Part shown: positions 55,046-62,655 of the stretch, piece by piece
Layout: each line of letters starts with the position of its first letter
How positions within the stretch are numbered: position 1 is the stretch's first letter
Notes under the pieces: generated by a model
Told to the model about the DNA's origin: nothing
What the model saw: only the letters and a program-made list of their open reading frames with translations
Databases searched by the model: none
Program-made: the position numbers and the translations under genes
Source of the DNA: Actinomycetospora sp. TBRC 11914
Lineage (GTDB): Bacteria > Actinomycetota > Actinomycetes > Mycobacteriales > Pseudonocardiaceae
Reading direction: 5' to 3'
DNA: 64,000 nucleotides
NCBI RefSeq assembly: GCF_012933465.1
Contig: NZ_JABBND010000005.1
Coordinates: 186,001 to 250,000 of the forward strand

Positions 55046-56160
55046 AGCGCCACCACCCGCCGTCGTCGCGCGATCGCCAGGAACACCGGGGCGCCGACGA
55101 ACGCCGTCACCACCCCGACCTCCAGCTCGGCCGGCGCCGCCACCACGCGGCCCACGACATCGGCGGCCACCACCAGCACCGCGCCGAGCACCATCGAGTA
55201 CGGCACCACCCACCGCTGGTCCGGCCCGGTGACGAACCGCGCCAGGTGCGGCACCGCGAGGCCGACGAACGCCACCGGCCCGCACGCCGCCGTCGCGCCC
55301 CCGCACAGCAGCACGATCGCGATCCCGGTCGCCGCCCGCACCCGCGGGACCCGCACGCCCAGCGCCCGCCCGGTCTCCTCCCCCAGCGCGAGCGCGTTGA
55401 GCGCCCGGCACAGCCCCAGCGCCACCAGCACCCCGACGACGAGGAACGGCAGCACCTCGAGCAGCCCGCCGGGGTCGCGGCCGGTCAGCGACCCGACCCG
55501 CCACACCCGGAACCGGTCGAACGCCCGGGAATCCGTCAGCACCACCGCGTACACGACGCCCTGCAGCGACGCCCCGATCGCGGTCCCGGCGAGCGCCAGC
55601 CGCGCCGGCGTCGCGCCCGAGCGCCCGGACTGCCCGAGCAGGTAGACCACCACCGCGACGAGCGCCGACCCGGCCAGCGAGAACCACACGTACCCCGAGG
55701 TCGAGGCCACCCCGAACACCACGATCCCGGCGACGATGGCCGCGGAGGCGCCCCACGTGATCCCGAGGACGCCGGGGTCGGCGAGCGGGTTGCGGGTCAG
55801 CGCCTGCATCAGCGCCCCCGCCCCGCCCAGCGCGACCCCGCAGGCGAGCCCGAGGAGCGTCCGCGGCAGCCGCTGCTCGAGCACGACGATCGCGTCGGTC
55901 GCCGTCGGGGACGCCGCCGGACCGAGCCGCAGCGACGGGTGCAGCACGACGTCGAGGACGGTCCCCGGGGCGATCCCCCGCGAGCCGACCGCGAGGCTCG
56001 CCAGGAGCACCACGACGAGACCGGCAAGCGTCGCGACCAGCCCGAGCGCCCGGCGCGACCACGGCCTCGGCGACTCCTCCCGCGACTCCGCCGCGGGCGC
56101 CGCGGTCCGGGTCCGCCCGGCCCCGTCCGCGAGGGGAGGATCCGGTCGCTCTAGCCGCAC
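55042..56160 (-). CDS. fepD: FecCD-family ferric-siderophore permease (FepD-like)
   Basis: 372 residues from GTG 56160, chosen because it is the only start before the first membrane helix and because GAGGGGA lies 6 bp upstream. Both are inside a family-A element, and the start overlaps the isochorismatase stop by 10 bases. The protein has nine or ten helices; LEQRLPRTLLGLACGVALGG, ALTRNPLADPGVLGITWGAS and FVGLAVPHLARFVTGPDQRW are the FecCD family signatures. It pairs with FepG. The first 30 residues (MRLERPDPPLADGAGRT) are element-derived and resemble the start of the beta-helix protein. Confidence 0.95.
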   Translation of the reverse strand: MRLERPDPPLADGAGRTRTAAPAAESREESPRPWSRRALGLVATLAGLVVVLLASLAVGSRGIAPGTVLDVVLHPSLRLGPAASPTATDAIVVLEQRLPRTLLGLACGVALGGAGALMQALTRNPLADPGVLGITWGASAAIVAGIVVFGVASTSGYVWFSLAGSALVAVVVYLLGQSGRSGATPARLALAGTAIGASLQGVVYAVVLTDSRAFDRFRVWRVGSLTGRDPGGLLEVLPFLVVGVLVALGLCRALNALALGEETGRALGVRVPRVRAATGIAIVLLCGGATAACGPVAFVGLAVPHLARFVTGPDQRWVVPYSMVLGAVLVVAADVVGRVVAAPAELEVGVVTAFVGAPVFLAIARRRRVVAL

Positions 56161-56176
56161 GAGGGTTCCCCTCGCG
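56128..56176 (-). repeat. 49-bp palindromic element, family A, copy 6 (dhbB stop / fepD start junction)
   Basis: Full element on the minus strand. Its core TAG gives the stop codon of the isochorismatase gene (56151-56153), and its GAGGGGA and GTG give the likely ribosome binding site and start codon of fepD (56160). Copy 1 at 15245 is placed in the same way at a gene start. Confidence 0.93.
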
Positions 56177-56864
56177 CCAGGCCGGGCACGAGCTCGCCCT
56201 CGAGCGCCGCGGCCGACAGCGACGCGAGCACGGCCGCCGTCGTCGTCACCACCCCGCACCGCGACGCGGTCCACTCGAGGGCCTGGTCGTGGTGGTCGCG
56301 GGAGAAGTCGGCGACGGCGTCGGCGACCAGGAAGGGCTGCACGTCGCGCATGAAGGCGTCCACCGCGGTCACCATGCACCCGATGTGCGCGTAGATCCCG
56401 GTGACGAGGAGCTGGTCACGTCCCCAGGCGTCGAGCCGGTCGGCCAGCGGGCTGCGCTGGAACGCCGAGTACCGCCACTTGGTGAGCACCTCGTCGCCCG
56501 GGTGCGGCGCGACGGCGTCGAGGATCCCGACGACGTCCGGGTCGTCCCGGTAGGCCGCCGCCGGCCCGGCGCCCCAGAACTCCGCGAGCAGCGCCCGGTC
56601 GGCCGGGGGCTGCTCCCCGGGCTGGGCGGTGTAGACGACCGGCACGCCGAGCTCGCGCGCCCGCCGCAGCAGCGACGCGAGGTGCGCGACGAGCACGCTG
56701 ACCGGCTCGGCGTCGTGGTCGAAGGGGGCGAGGAAGTAGCGCTGCATGTCGTGCACGAGCAGGACGGCGCGTCGGGGGTCGGGGGTCCACGACGCCCGCC
56801 CGGCCGGCAGCTCGTCGGAGCGCGGCATCGCGTAGGGCGCGATCGTCGGGAGGCTGGTGCTCAT
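56151..56864 (-). CDS. dhbB: Isochorismatase (2,3-dihydro-2,3-dihydroxybenzoate synthase) without carrier domain
   Basis: 237 residues from ATG 56864, overlapping the dhbE stop (ATGA). AVLLVHDMQRYFLAPFD holds the catalytic Asp, VLTKWRYSAFQRSPL the Lys and VTGIYAHIGCMVTAVDAFMR the third conserved segment, in the order of EntB/DhbB. It cleaves the vinyl ether of isochorismate to give dihydro-dihydroxybenzoate. The family usually continues into an aryl carrier domain; here it stops after LARGEPSCG, whose codons are part of a family-A element. The carrier is a separate gene at 52863. Either the domain was lost to the insertion, or the split is older. Confidence 0.95.
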   Translation of the reverse strand: MSTSLPTIAPYAMPRSDELPAGRASWTPDPRRAVLLVHDMQRYFLAPFDHDAEPVSVLVAHLASLLRRARELGVPVVYTAQPGEQPPADRALLAEFWGAGPAAAYRDDPDVVGILDAVAPHPGDEVLTKWRYSAFQRSPLADRLDAWGRDQLLVTGIYAHIGCMVTAVDAFMRDVQPFLVADAVADFSRDHHDQALEWTASRCGVVTTTAAVLASLSAAALEGELVPGLARGEPSCG

Positions 56865-58585
56865 CGCGGGGGCTCCTCTTCCACGGTGGACTCCTCGGCC
56901 AGGTGCGCCGCGAGCGCGGCCCGCAGCGCCCGGCGGCTGGTCTTGCCGACCCCGGTGACGGGGAACGCGTCCACGACCTGGACGCGGTCGGGCACCTTGA
57001 ACGCGGCCACGCCCCGGTCGCGCACGAAGCGCCGCAGCGCCGCGGGTGCGGGGGTCTCGACGCCCGGCCGGGCGACGACCCAGGCGTGGGTCCGCTCCCC
57101 GAGGAACGCGTCCGGCACGCCGACCAGCGCCGCGTCGAGCACGCCGGGATGGGCCATGAGGTGGTTCTCGACCTCCTCGGCCGCCACCTTCTCCCCGCCC
57201 CGGTTGATCTGCTCCTTGACCCGACCGGAGACGACGACGTCGCCGCGCCCGGTCAGCGCCACGAGGTCGCCGGTGCGGTAGAAGCCGTCGGCCGTGAACG
57301 CGGTCGCGTTGTGCTCCGCCGCCCGGAAGTAGCCGCGGATCGTGTAGGGCCCGCGGGTGAGCAGCGCCCCGACCTCGCCGCGGGGCACCTCGCGCTCGTC
57401 GGGGTCGTCGGGATCGACCACGCGGAGCTCGTCGTCGGGCGAGATGGGCCGGCCCTGGGTGTGGAGCACGACGTCGTCGGGGTCGTCGGCGCGGGTGTAG
57501 TTCACCAGGCCCTCGGCCATCCCGAACACCTGCTGCAGCCGGGCGCCGAGCGCGGGGCCGATCCGGGCGGCGAGCTCGGAGCCGCACTTCGCCCCGCCGA
57601 CCTGGAGCGTCGCCAGCGAGGAGAGGTCCCGGTCGGCGCGCTCCGCGGCGGTGCTCTCGGCCCGGCTGCGCTGCGCTTCGCGGGCGGCGACCCAGGCCGC
57701 CGCGAGCGGCGGCACCACGGCCGCGATCGTCACGCCCTCGGCGGCGATCAGCCCGAAGCAGGTGTCGGCGTCGGGCGAGGGCGCGAGCACGCTGCACCCG
57801 CCCGCGTGGGTCACCCCCAGCAGTCCCGGCGAGGACATCGTGAAGTTGTGCGCCGCGGGCAGGACGGCGAGGAACACCGATCCCGGCGTCAGCCCGCAGA
57901 TCTCCGCGCTGGCCCGGACGCTGTAGAGGTAGTCGTCGTGGGTCCGCGGGATGAGCTTGGGCAGCCCGGTCGTCCCGCCGGAGAGCTGCAGGAACGCGAC
58001 CCGCGACGGGTCGGGCGCGGCCGGCTCCCGCGGCGCCGCCTCCCGCAGCCGCGTCAGCCCGACCCCGCCGGCCGGCACGTCCTCGTCGCGGGCGACGACC
58101 ACCACGTCCCGCACCGGGGCGACGTCGTCGGCGACCCGCAGCGCCGTCGCGGCGTGGTCGTGCCGGTCGTGCCGCGCCACCGTCACCACCGCGACGGCGT
58201 CGGCGTGCTCGGCGAAGTAGCGGACCTCGCTCTCGCGGTGCGCGGGCAGCGCGAACACCGGCAGCGCGCCGAGCAGGAAGAGGCCCCAGACCACCTCGAG
58301 GTACTCGGGGACGTTCGGCAGCCACACCACCACCCGGTCCCCCGCCGCGACCCCCCGCTCGGCGAAGCCGCCGGCGAGCACCCGGGCCCGCCGGTCGAGC
58401 TCGGCGTAGGTCCACCGCTGCGGCCCCCACGGCCCGGTCCCGACGACGGCGGGTCGCTCCCCGTGGGCGGCGACGGCCCCGGCGAGCAGGTCGGGGAAGC
58501 TCTGGCCGGTCCAGTACCCGGCCTCGCGATACCGGCGGGCGACCTCGGGCGGGTAGGGGTTGGCGAGTTCGTCGGGAGCTGTCAC
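56861..58585 (-). CDS. dhbE: 2,3-dihydroxybenzoate-AMP ligase
   Basis: 574 residues from GTG 58585, overlapping the dhbC stop (GTGA). Adenylation motifs: LQLSGGTTGLPKLIPRTHDD near residue 200, then SVFLAVLPAAHNFTMSSPGL with the Asn that marks DHB-specific ligases (AAHNF), then VFGMAEGLVNYTRADD and YRTGDLVALTGRGDVVVSGR. The end EQINRGGEKVAAEEVENHLM and VGKTSRRALRA holds the catalytic Lys. It activates dihydroxybenzoate as AMP ester and passes it to the aryl carrier protein. It is one of five overlapping DHB pathway genes. Confidence 0.96.
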   Translation of the reverse strand: MTAPDELANPYPPEVARRYREAGYWTGQSFPDLLAGAVAAHGERPAVVGTGPWGPQRWTYAELDRRARVLAGGFAERGVAAGDRVVVWLPNVPEYLEVVWGLFLLGALPVFALPAHRESEVRYFAEHADAVAVVTVARHDRHDHAATALRVADDVAPVRDVVVVARDEDVPAGGVGLTRLREAAPREPAAPDPSRVAFLQLSGGTTGLPKLIPRTHDDYLYSVRASAEICGLTPGSVFLAVLPAAHNFTMSSPGLLGVTHAGGCSVLAPSPDADTCFGLIAAEGVTIAAVVPPLAAAWVAAREAQRSRAESTAAERADRDLSSLATLQVGGAKCGSELAARIGPALGARLQQVFGMAEGLVNYTRADDPDDVVLHTQGRPISPDDELRVVDPDDPDEREVPRGEVGALLTRGPYTIRGYFRAAEHNATAFTADGFYRTGDLVALTGRGDVVVSGRVKEQINRGGEKVAAEEVENHLMAHPGVLDAALVGVPDAFLGERTHAWVVARPGVETPAPAALRRFVRDRGVAAFKVPDRVQVVDAFPVTGVGKTSRRALRAALAAHLAEESTVEEEPPR

Positions 58586-59850
58586 GGGGCCGCCTCCAGC
58601 CCGAGCGCGGTGAGCAGCGGCCGGAACTTCGCGGTGGTCTCCGCGACCTCGGCCTCGGGACGGGACCCCGCGACGATCCCGGCGCCCGCGTGCAGCCGCG
58701 CCGTCCGCCCGGCGATCTCGGCGCAGCGAATGGTCACCGCCCACTCGCCGTCGCCGGCGTCGTCGCACCACCCGACGAGCCCGCTGTAGAACCCGCGGGG
58801 CACCGCCTCGAGCTCGCCGATCGCCCGCCGCGCCTCGCCGGTCGGGGAACCGCAGACCGCCGCGGTCGGGTGCAGGGCCGTCGCGAGGTGCAGCGCGGAG
58901 GGCGCCGGGTCGCGCAGCTCGCCGGAGATGCGCGTGGAGAGGTGCCAGAGCGAGTCGGTGGCCCAGAGCGTGGGGGCGGCCGGCACGTCGAGGCGGCGGC
59001 AGAACGGGGCGAGGCGCTCGGCGACCTGCTCGACGACGAACGCGTGCTCGTGGCGGTCCTTGCCGGAGGCGGCGAGCGACGCGGCGCGGCGGGCGTCCTC
59101 GGCCGGGTCGGCGCTGCGGGCGACGGTGCCGGCCAGCGGGTTGGACACCACGGTGCCGCCCCGCCGCGAGGCCAGGAGCTCGGGGCTGGCGCCGACGAGC
59201 GTGCGGTGCGGTGGGACGAACGACCCGTTCGTGCACCTGGAAGCCACGAACGGGTCGTTCGTCCCGCGCGGGGTGGTGTCGACCGCGAACGCGTACGCCT
59301 CGGGGTGGCCGGCGGCGAGCCGGGCCAGCACCTCGCCGACGTCGAGCGCGGCCGGCGCCGTGACCGCCAGCGAGCGGGCGAGCACGACCTTCGCGAAGGC
59401 CCCCTCGTCGATGCGCGCCAGCGCCGTCGCGACGGCGGCCGCGTACCCGGCGGCGGACGGCTCGGCCCGCTGGTCCCAGCGGGTGCCGACCCCCGCGGGC
59501 GCGGTCGGCGGCCGGTCCGTGGGCCGCGCGGGCGAGCTCGGCCGCAGGTCGCCCCGCCCCGACCGCTCCCCCCACGAGCACGCGGCGGGCACGGTGAGCG
59601 CGTGGGTGGCCGGGTCGAACCCGACCGCGCCCACGACGAGCGACCCGGGCCCGGCGTCGGCGAGCGCCCGCCGGGCGGCGTCGGCGACCGGTTCCCCGGG
59701 TGCGGCCATGACGGGGGCGGAGGCGCCGGCGGCGCGCAGCGTCCCGTGCGGCCCGACGAACACGAACCCCCCTGGCTCGGTGGGCACGGCCGGTCCTTCC
59801 CCGAGCACGGTGGGCGGGTGGTCCTGCGCGGCGGCGAGTTCAGGGCCCAA
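58582..59850 (-). CDS. dhbC: Isochorismate synthase with an in-frame family-E palindrome
   Basis: 422 residues from TTG 59850, which overlaps the dhbA stop by 11 bases and has GGGGGAG 6 bp upstream. KVVLARSLAV and LVGASPELLASRRGGTVVSN begin the chorismate-binding domain; STRISGELRDPAPSALHLAT, GSPTGEARRAIGELEAVPRG and RLHAGAGIVAGSRPEAEVAE follow in the family order. It isomerises chorismate to isochorismate. Between AYAFAVDTTPRG and RTLVGASPELL lies about 20 residues (TNDPFVASRCTNGSFV) encoded by a perfect 21-bp palindrome, where family members usually have a short loop. Confidence 0.95.
   Translation of the reverse strand: MGPELAAAQDHPPTVLGEGPAVPTEPGGFVFVGPHGTLRAAGASAPVMAAPGEPVADAARRALADAGPGSLVVGAVGFDPATHALTVPAACSWGERSGRGDLRPSSPARPTDRPPTAPAGVGTRWDQRAEPSAAGYAAAVATALARIDEGAFAKVVLARSLAVTAPAALDVGEVLARLAAGHPEAYAFAVDTTPRGTNDPFVASRCTNGSFVPPHRTLVGASPELLASRRGGTVVSNPLAGTVARSADPAEDARRAASLAASGKDRHEHAFVVEQVAERLAPFCRRLDVPAAPTLWATDSLWHLSTRISGELRDPAPSALHLATALHPTAAVCGSPTGEARRAIGELEAVPRGFYSGLVGWCDDAGDGEWAVTIRCAEIAGRTARLHAGAGIVAGSRPEAEVAETTAKFRPLLTALGLEAAP
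59213..59265. repeat. Family-E palindrome, copy 2, in frame inside dhbC
   Basis: GGGACGAACGACCCGTTCGT (start of the 21-bp left arm, 59213-59233) pairs perfectly with 59245-59265 around an 11-bp loop. It is read as TNDPFVASRCTNGSFVP. The arms resemble those of copy 1 at 35068 (14 of 16 bases). Confidence 0.88.
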
Positions 59851-60592
59851 GGGAGGCTCCCCCGTCCACGTAGAGGGTCTGGAGGGTGACGTGCCGGGCC
59901 GCGTCGGAGAGCAGGAACGCGACCGTCCCGGCGACGTCGTCGGGGTCGGCGACCCGGCCGAGCGGGATGCCGAGCTTGAAGCTCTCCGGGGTGCCGGCGA
60001 CCAGCGCCGACGGGGCCGCCGGCATCCCGGCGAGCATGGCCGTGTCGGTGGAGCCGGGGCAGACGACGTTGGCCCGCACCCCGAGGGCCGCCAGCTCGAG
60101 CCCGGTGCAGCGGGTCACGGCGAGCGCGGCCGCCTTCGACGCGGCGTAGGCGGCCATCCCGGCGCGCGGCACGCCGGCCGCGTTGGAGGCCACGGTGACG
60201 ATCGCCCCGCCGTCGGGGGGCGGTGCCGCGGTCCAGCGGCGGGCGACGGCGCGGCAGGCGTGCATCACGCCGGTGGCGTTGGTCGCGAGGCAGGCGGCCC
60301 AGTCGTCGTCGGTGAGCCCGGCGACGGACCCGGTCCGCAGCACGCCGGCCACGTTCGCGAGGGCGTCCACCGGCCCCAGCGCCGCCGCGGCCTCGTCGCA
60401 CGCCTGCTCGAGCGCGGCCGCGTCGGTGACGTCCACGCCGAGCCCGACGGCGCCCGGACCGAGCGACGCCGCGGTGCGTGCCGCGGCCCCGCCGTCGACG
60501 TCGAGCAGCGCGACCGGGGTGCCGCGGGCGGCGAGCAGCCGCGCGACGGCGGCACCGATCCCGCGTCCGGCGCCGGTGACGATCGTGCTCAC
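59840..60592 (-). CDS. dhbA: 2,3-dihydro-2,3-dihydroxybenzoate dehydrogenase (SDR family)
   Basis: 250 residues from GTG 60592, overlapping the monooxygenase stop (GTGA). STIVTGAGRGIGAAVARLL is the SDR cofactor-binding start; the catalytic Ser-Tyr-Lys is seen as TVASNAAGVPRAGMAAYAAS followed by KAAALAVTRC, and NVVCPGSTDTAMLAGM matches EntA/DhbA. It oxidises the diol to 2,3-dihydroxybenzoate with NAD. Its place among DHB genes, in the same overlapping chain, makes the specific name likely, though SDRs are hard to tell apart by sequence alone. Confidence 0.93.
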   Translation of the reverse strand: MSTIVTGAGRGIGAAVARLLAARGTPVALLDVDGGAAARTAASLGPGAVGLGVDVTDAAALEQACDEAAAALGPVDALANVAGVLRTGSVAGLTDDDWAACLATNATGVMHACRAVARRWTAAPPPDGGAIVTVASNAAGVPRAGMAAYAASKAAALAVTRCTGLELAALGVRANVVCPGSTDTAMLAGMPAAPSALVAGTPESFKLGIPLGRVADPDDVAGTVAFLLSDAARHVTLQTLYVDGGASLGP

Positions 60593-62016
60593 GGGCGGCC
60601 CCGGGCCCACGTGCCCCGGGCCGAGAGCACCGCGTCGCGGATCTCCCCGGCGCGCACCGCGACGTTCGAGAGCAGCGTCGAGGAGATGCCGTGGGTGTGC
60701 TCGGTGGGGCCCTGCAGGAAGATCGGGACGTCGAGCGGGTCGGCCGTCGCGAGCCGGTAGTCCCGCTCCACGAGCAGCTCGCCGTCGGTGCCCCGCCGGC
60801 ACCACGCGCCCACCTCGCCGAGCAGTCCGGTCGGGTCGACGGGCCGGTAGCCGGTGGCGTAGACGACGGCGTCGACGTCGAGGGTCGTGGCCTCGCCGGT
60901 CGGGAGGAACTCGACGTCGAGCTCGACGCCGGCGTGGGCCCAGTCCGGCCGCGGGCCGTCGTCGGGGACGTGGAGCTTGGTGGGCCGGCTGGCCCGGTGG
61001 ACGTGCAGCCGCTGGTCCCCGGCGACCTTCTCGGCGTAGAGGCGGCGGAACAGCTCGGTGATGAGCTCGCCGTCGACGGCCGAGTAGTTCGTGTTGGCGT
61101 GGTAGCCCAGCAGCATCTCGCGGACGCCGGGCGGGGCGCGGTGGAAGTCGTCGACCGCCTCGGGGTCGAAGATCCGGTTGGCGAACGCCGAGTCGTCGGC
61201 CGGGCTGTAGCCGTAGCGGGAGAAGACGGCGTGGACCTCGGCGCCGGGCCGGGCGTGCAGGTGGCCCGCCGCCTCCGCGGCGCTCTGCCCGGCGCCGATG
61301 ACGGCGAACCGGCGCGGACCCGACCCATCGGCGCCGGCGTCCGCCTCGGCCAGGCGCGGGAGCAGCTCGCTGGTGTGCCACACCCGCCCGCCGCGCTCGA
61401 CGCCCTCGGGCAGCACCGGCTGCAGGCCCGTCGCGACGACGAGGGTCCGGGTGCGCACGGTCCGCGTCGCCCCGTCGCTGCCCGACGCGTCCCGGAGCAC
61501 GACGTCGAGCGCGCGGACCGGTCCGTCGCCGTCGCCGCCGCGCACGGGCAGGACCGCGACCGCCCGCGTGCCGTAGTCGACGAGGTGCTCCACGCGGCGC
61601 GCGGCCCACGCGAAGTAGTCGTGGAACTCCAGCCGCGTCGGCGTGGACGTGCCGGTGTTGATGAAGTCGGCGATGCGCCCGTTGGCGTGCAGGTAGGACA
61701 GGAACGACGACGGGCTCGTCGGGTCCCGCATCGTCACGAGGTCCTTGAGGTAGGACACCTGCATCGTCGCGCCCGGGAGCAGCATCCCGGTGTGCCAGCC
61801 GAAGGCGGCCTGCTGCTCGACGAACCGCGCCCGGATCCGTCCGCCCGGAGCGCAGCGCTCGGCGTGCTCCTCGATCGCGATGGCCAGGGCGAGGTTGGAG
61901 GGCCCGAACCCGACGCCGAGCACGTCGTAGTCGTCGGCCCCGTCCTCCTCGGCCACGTCCACCCCGGCGTCGTCCACCCCGGCCTGCCCCGCACCTGTCG
62001 CCGACACGGCGTCCAT
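60589..62016 (-). CDS. L-ornithine N5-monooxygenase (SidA/IucD family)
   Basis: 475 residues from ATG 62016. VLGVGFGPSNLALAIAIEEH is the FAD-binding start, FVEQQAAFGWHTGMLLPGAT and SYLKDLVTMRDPTSPSSFLS match the substrate-side family motifs, and FAVIGAGQSAAEAAGHLHA is the NADPH-binding motif; DAVVYATGYRPVDP is near residue 395. It hydroxylates the side-chain nitrogen of ornithine (or lysine), making a hydroxamate precursor. It leads the eight-gene operon down to fepC, and an iron box lies 27 bp upstream. No formyl- or acyltransferase gene is seen nearby, so how the hydroxyornithine is completed is open. Confidence 0.95.
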   Translation of the reverse strand: MDAVSATGAGQAGVDDAGVDVAEEDGADDYDVLGVGFGPSNLALAIAIEEHAERCAPGGRIRARFVEQQAAFGWHTGMLLPGATMQVSYLKDLVTMRDPTSPSSFLSYLHANGRIADFINTGTSTPTRLEFHDYFAWAARRVEHLVDYGTRAVAVLPVRGGDGDGPVRALDVVLRDASGSDGATRTVRTRTLVVATGLQPVLPEGVERGGRVWHTSELLPRLAEADAGADGSGPRRFAVIGAGQSAAEAAGHLHARPGAEVHAVFSRYGYSPADDSAFANRIFDPEAVDDFHRAPPGVREMLLGYHANTNYSAVDGELITELFRRLYAEKVAGDQRLHVHRASRPTKLHVPDDGPRPDWAHAGVELDVEFLPTGEATTLDVDAVVYATGYRPVDPTGLLGEVGAWCRRGTDGELLVERDYRLATADPLDVPIFLQGPTEHTHGISSTLLSNVAVRAGEIRDAVLSARGTWARGRP

Positions 62017-62042
62017 CAGCCTCCTCGTCCTCCGCGACGATC

Positions 62043-62061
62043 TTAGGGAAGCCTAACCATG
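62043..62061 (-). promoter_or_regulatory. IdeR/DmdR1-like iron box upstream of the monooxygenase-DHB-fep operon
   Basis: TTAGGGAAGCCTAACCATG on the plus strand matches the iron-box consensus at 14 of 19 positions, with a TTAGG/CCTAA palindrome. It lies 27 bp upstream of ATG 62016, placed to repress the long operon under iron sufficiency. Confidence 0.65.
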
Positions 62062-62264
62062 CCGGACCCGAAATCCGACATGTGTGTCACCCCCCGCACA
62101 CGCAGCGTCACCACGGCGGCGAACGGTGGTAGGGCCTCTTCCGCGTGCCCGGACGTCCTCGGCGGGTGGACGACCCCAGCGGCGAACCGCCGGGACGGCT
62201 CCGGGACCATCAGGCGCGCGGCGGGGTACTCCGCTCCTCGGGACGCGGCGGGAAGGGGACGACG

Positions 62265-62573
62265 ATGGCCGGTCGCCAATGGCTCCGCGCCGACCCGGTG
62301 CTCGCCTCGCTGTGGGTGGGGCTGGCGGTGATCGTCGTGATCTTCGCGATCGGCGTCCGGCTCGACACGGACTCCACGACCGATGAGGTGTGCGCCGCCC
62401 CGACGGCCGTGCGCGTGCCCGACACCGACTGCACCGCCCACCACCCCGGCGACACCTGGGTCTACTACCGCACGGGCACGGCGATCCCCGCGGTCGGCGC
62501 CCCGACGGCCGGCGCCTCGGCCGACCCGCCGGCCGGGGCCGCGGAGCCCGGGGTCCCCGACGCCGGGACGTAG
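62265..62573 (+). CDS. Small single-helix membrane protein of unknown function
   Basis: 102 residues from ATG 62265 with GGGAAGGGG upstream. After MAGRQWLRADP comes one membrane helix (starting VLASLWVGLAVIVVIFAIGV, about residues 12-33), then an exported region with two Cys (DEVCAAP and DTDCTAH) that may form a disulfide, and a Pro/Ala-rich end. It is divergent from the siderophore operon. I recognise no family. Confidence 0.65.
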   Translation: MAGRQWLRADPVLASLWVGLAVIVVIFAIGVRLDTDSTTDEVCAAPTAVRVPDTDCTAHHPGDTWVYYRTGTAIPAVGAPTAGASADPPAGAAEPGVPDAGT

Positions 62574-62655
62574 CACCACGCGGCGTCCCCGCGGGTTACC
62601 GTCGCCGGGACGGCCGGCTCGCACCGGGGTGGGTCGCCGTCGAGGAGGTCGACCG

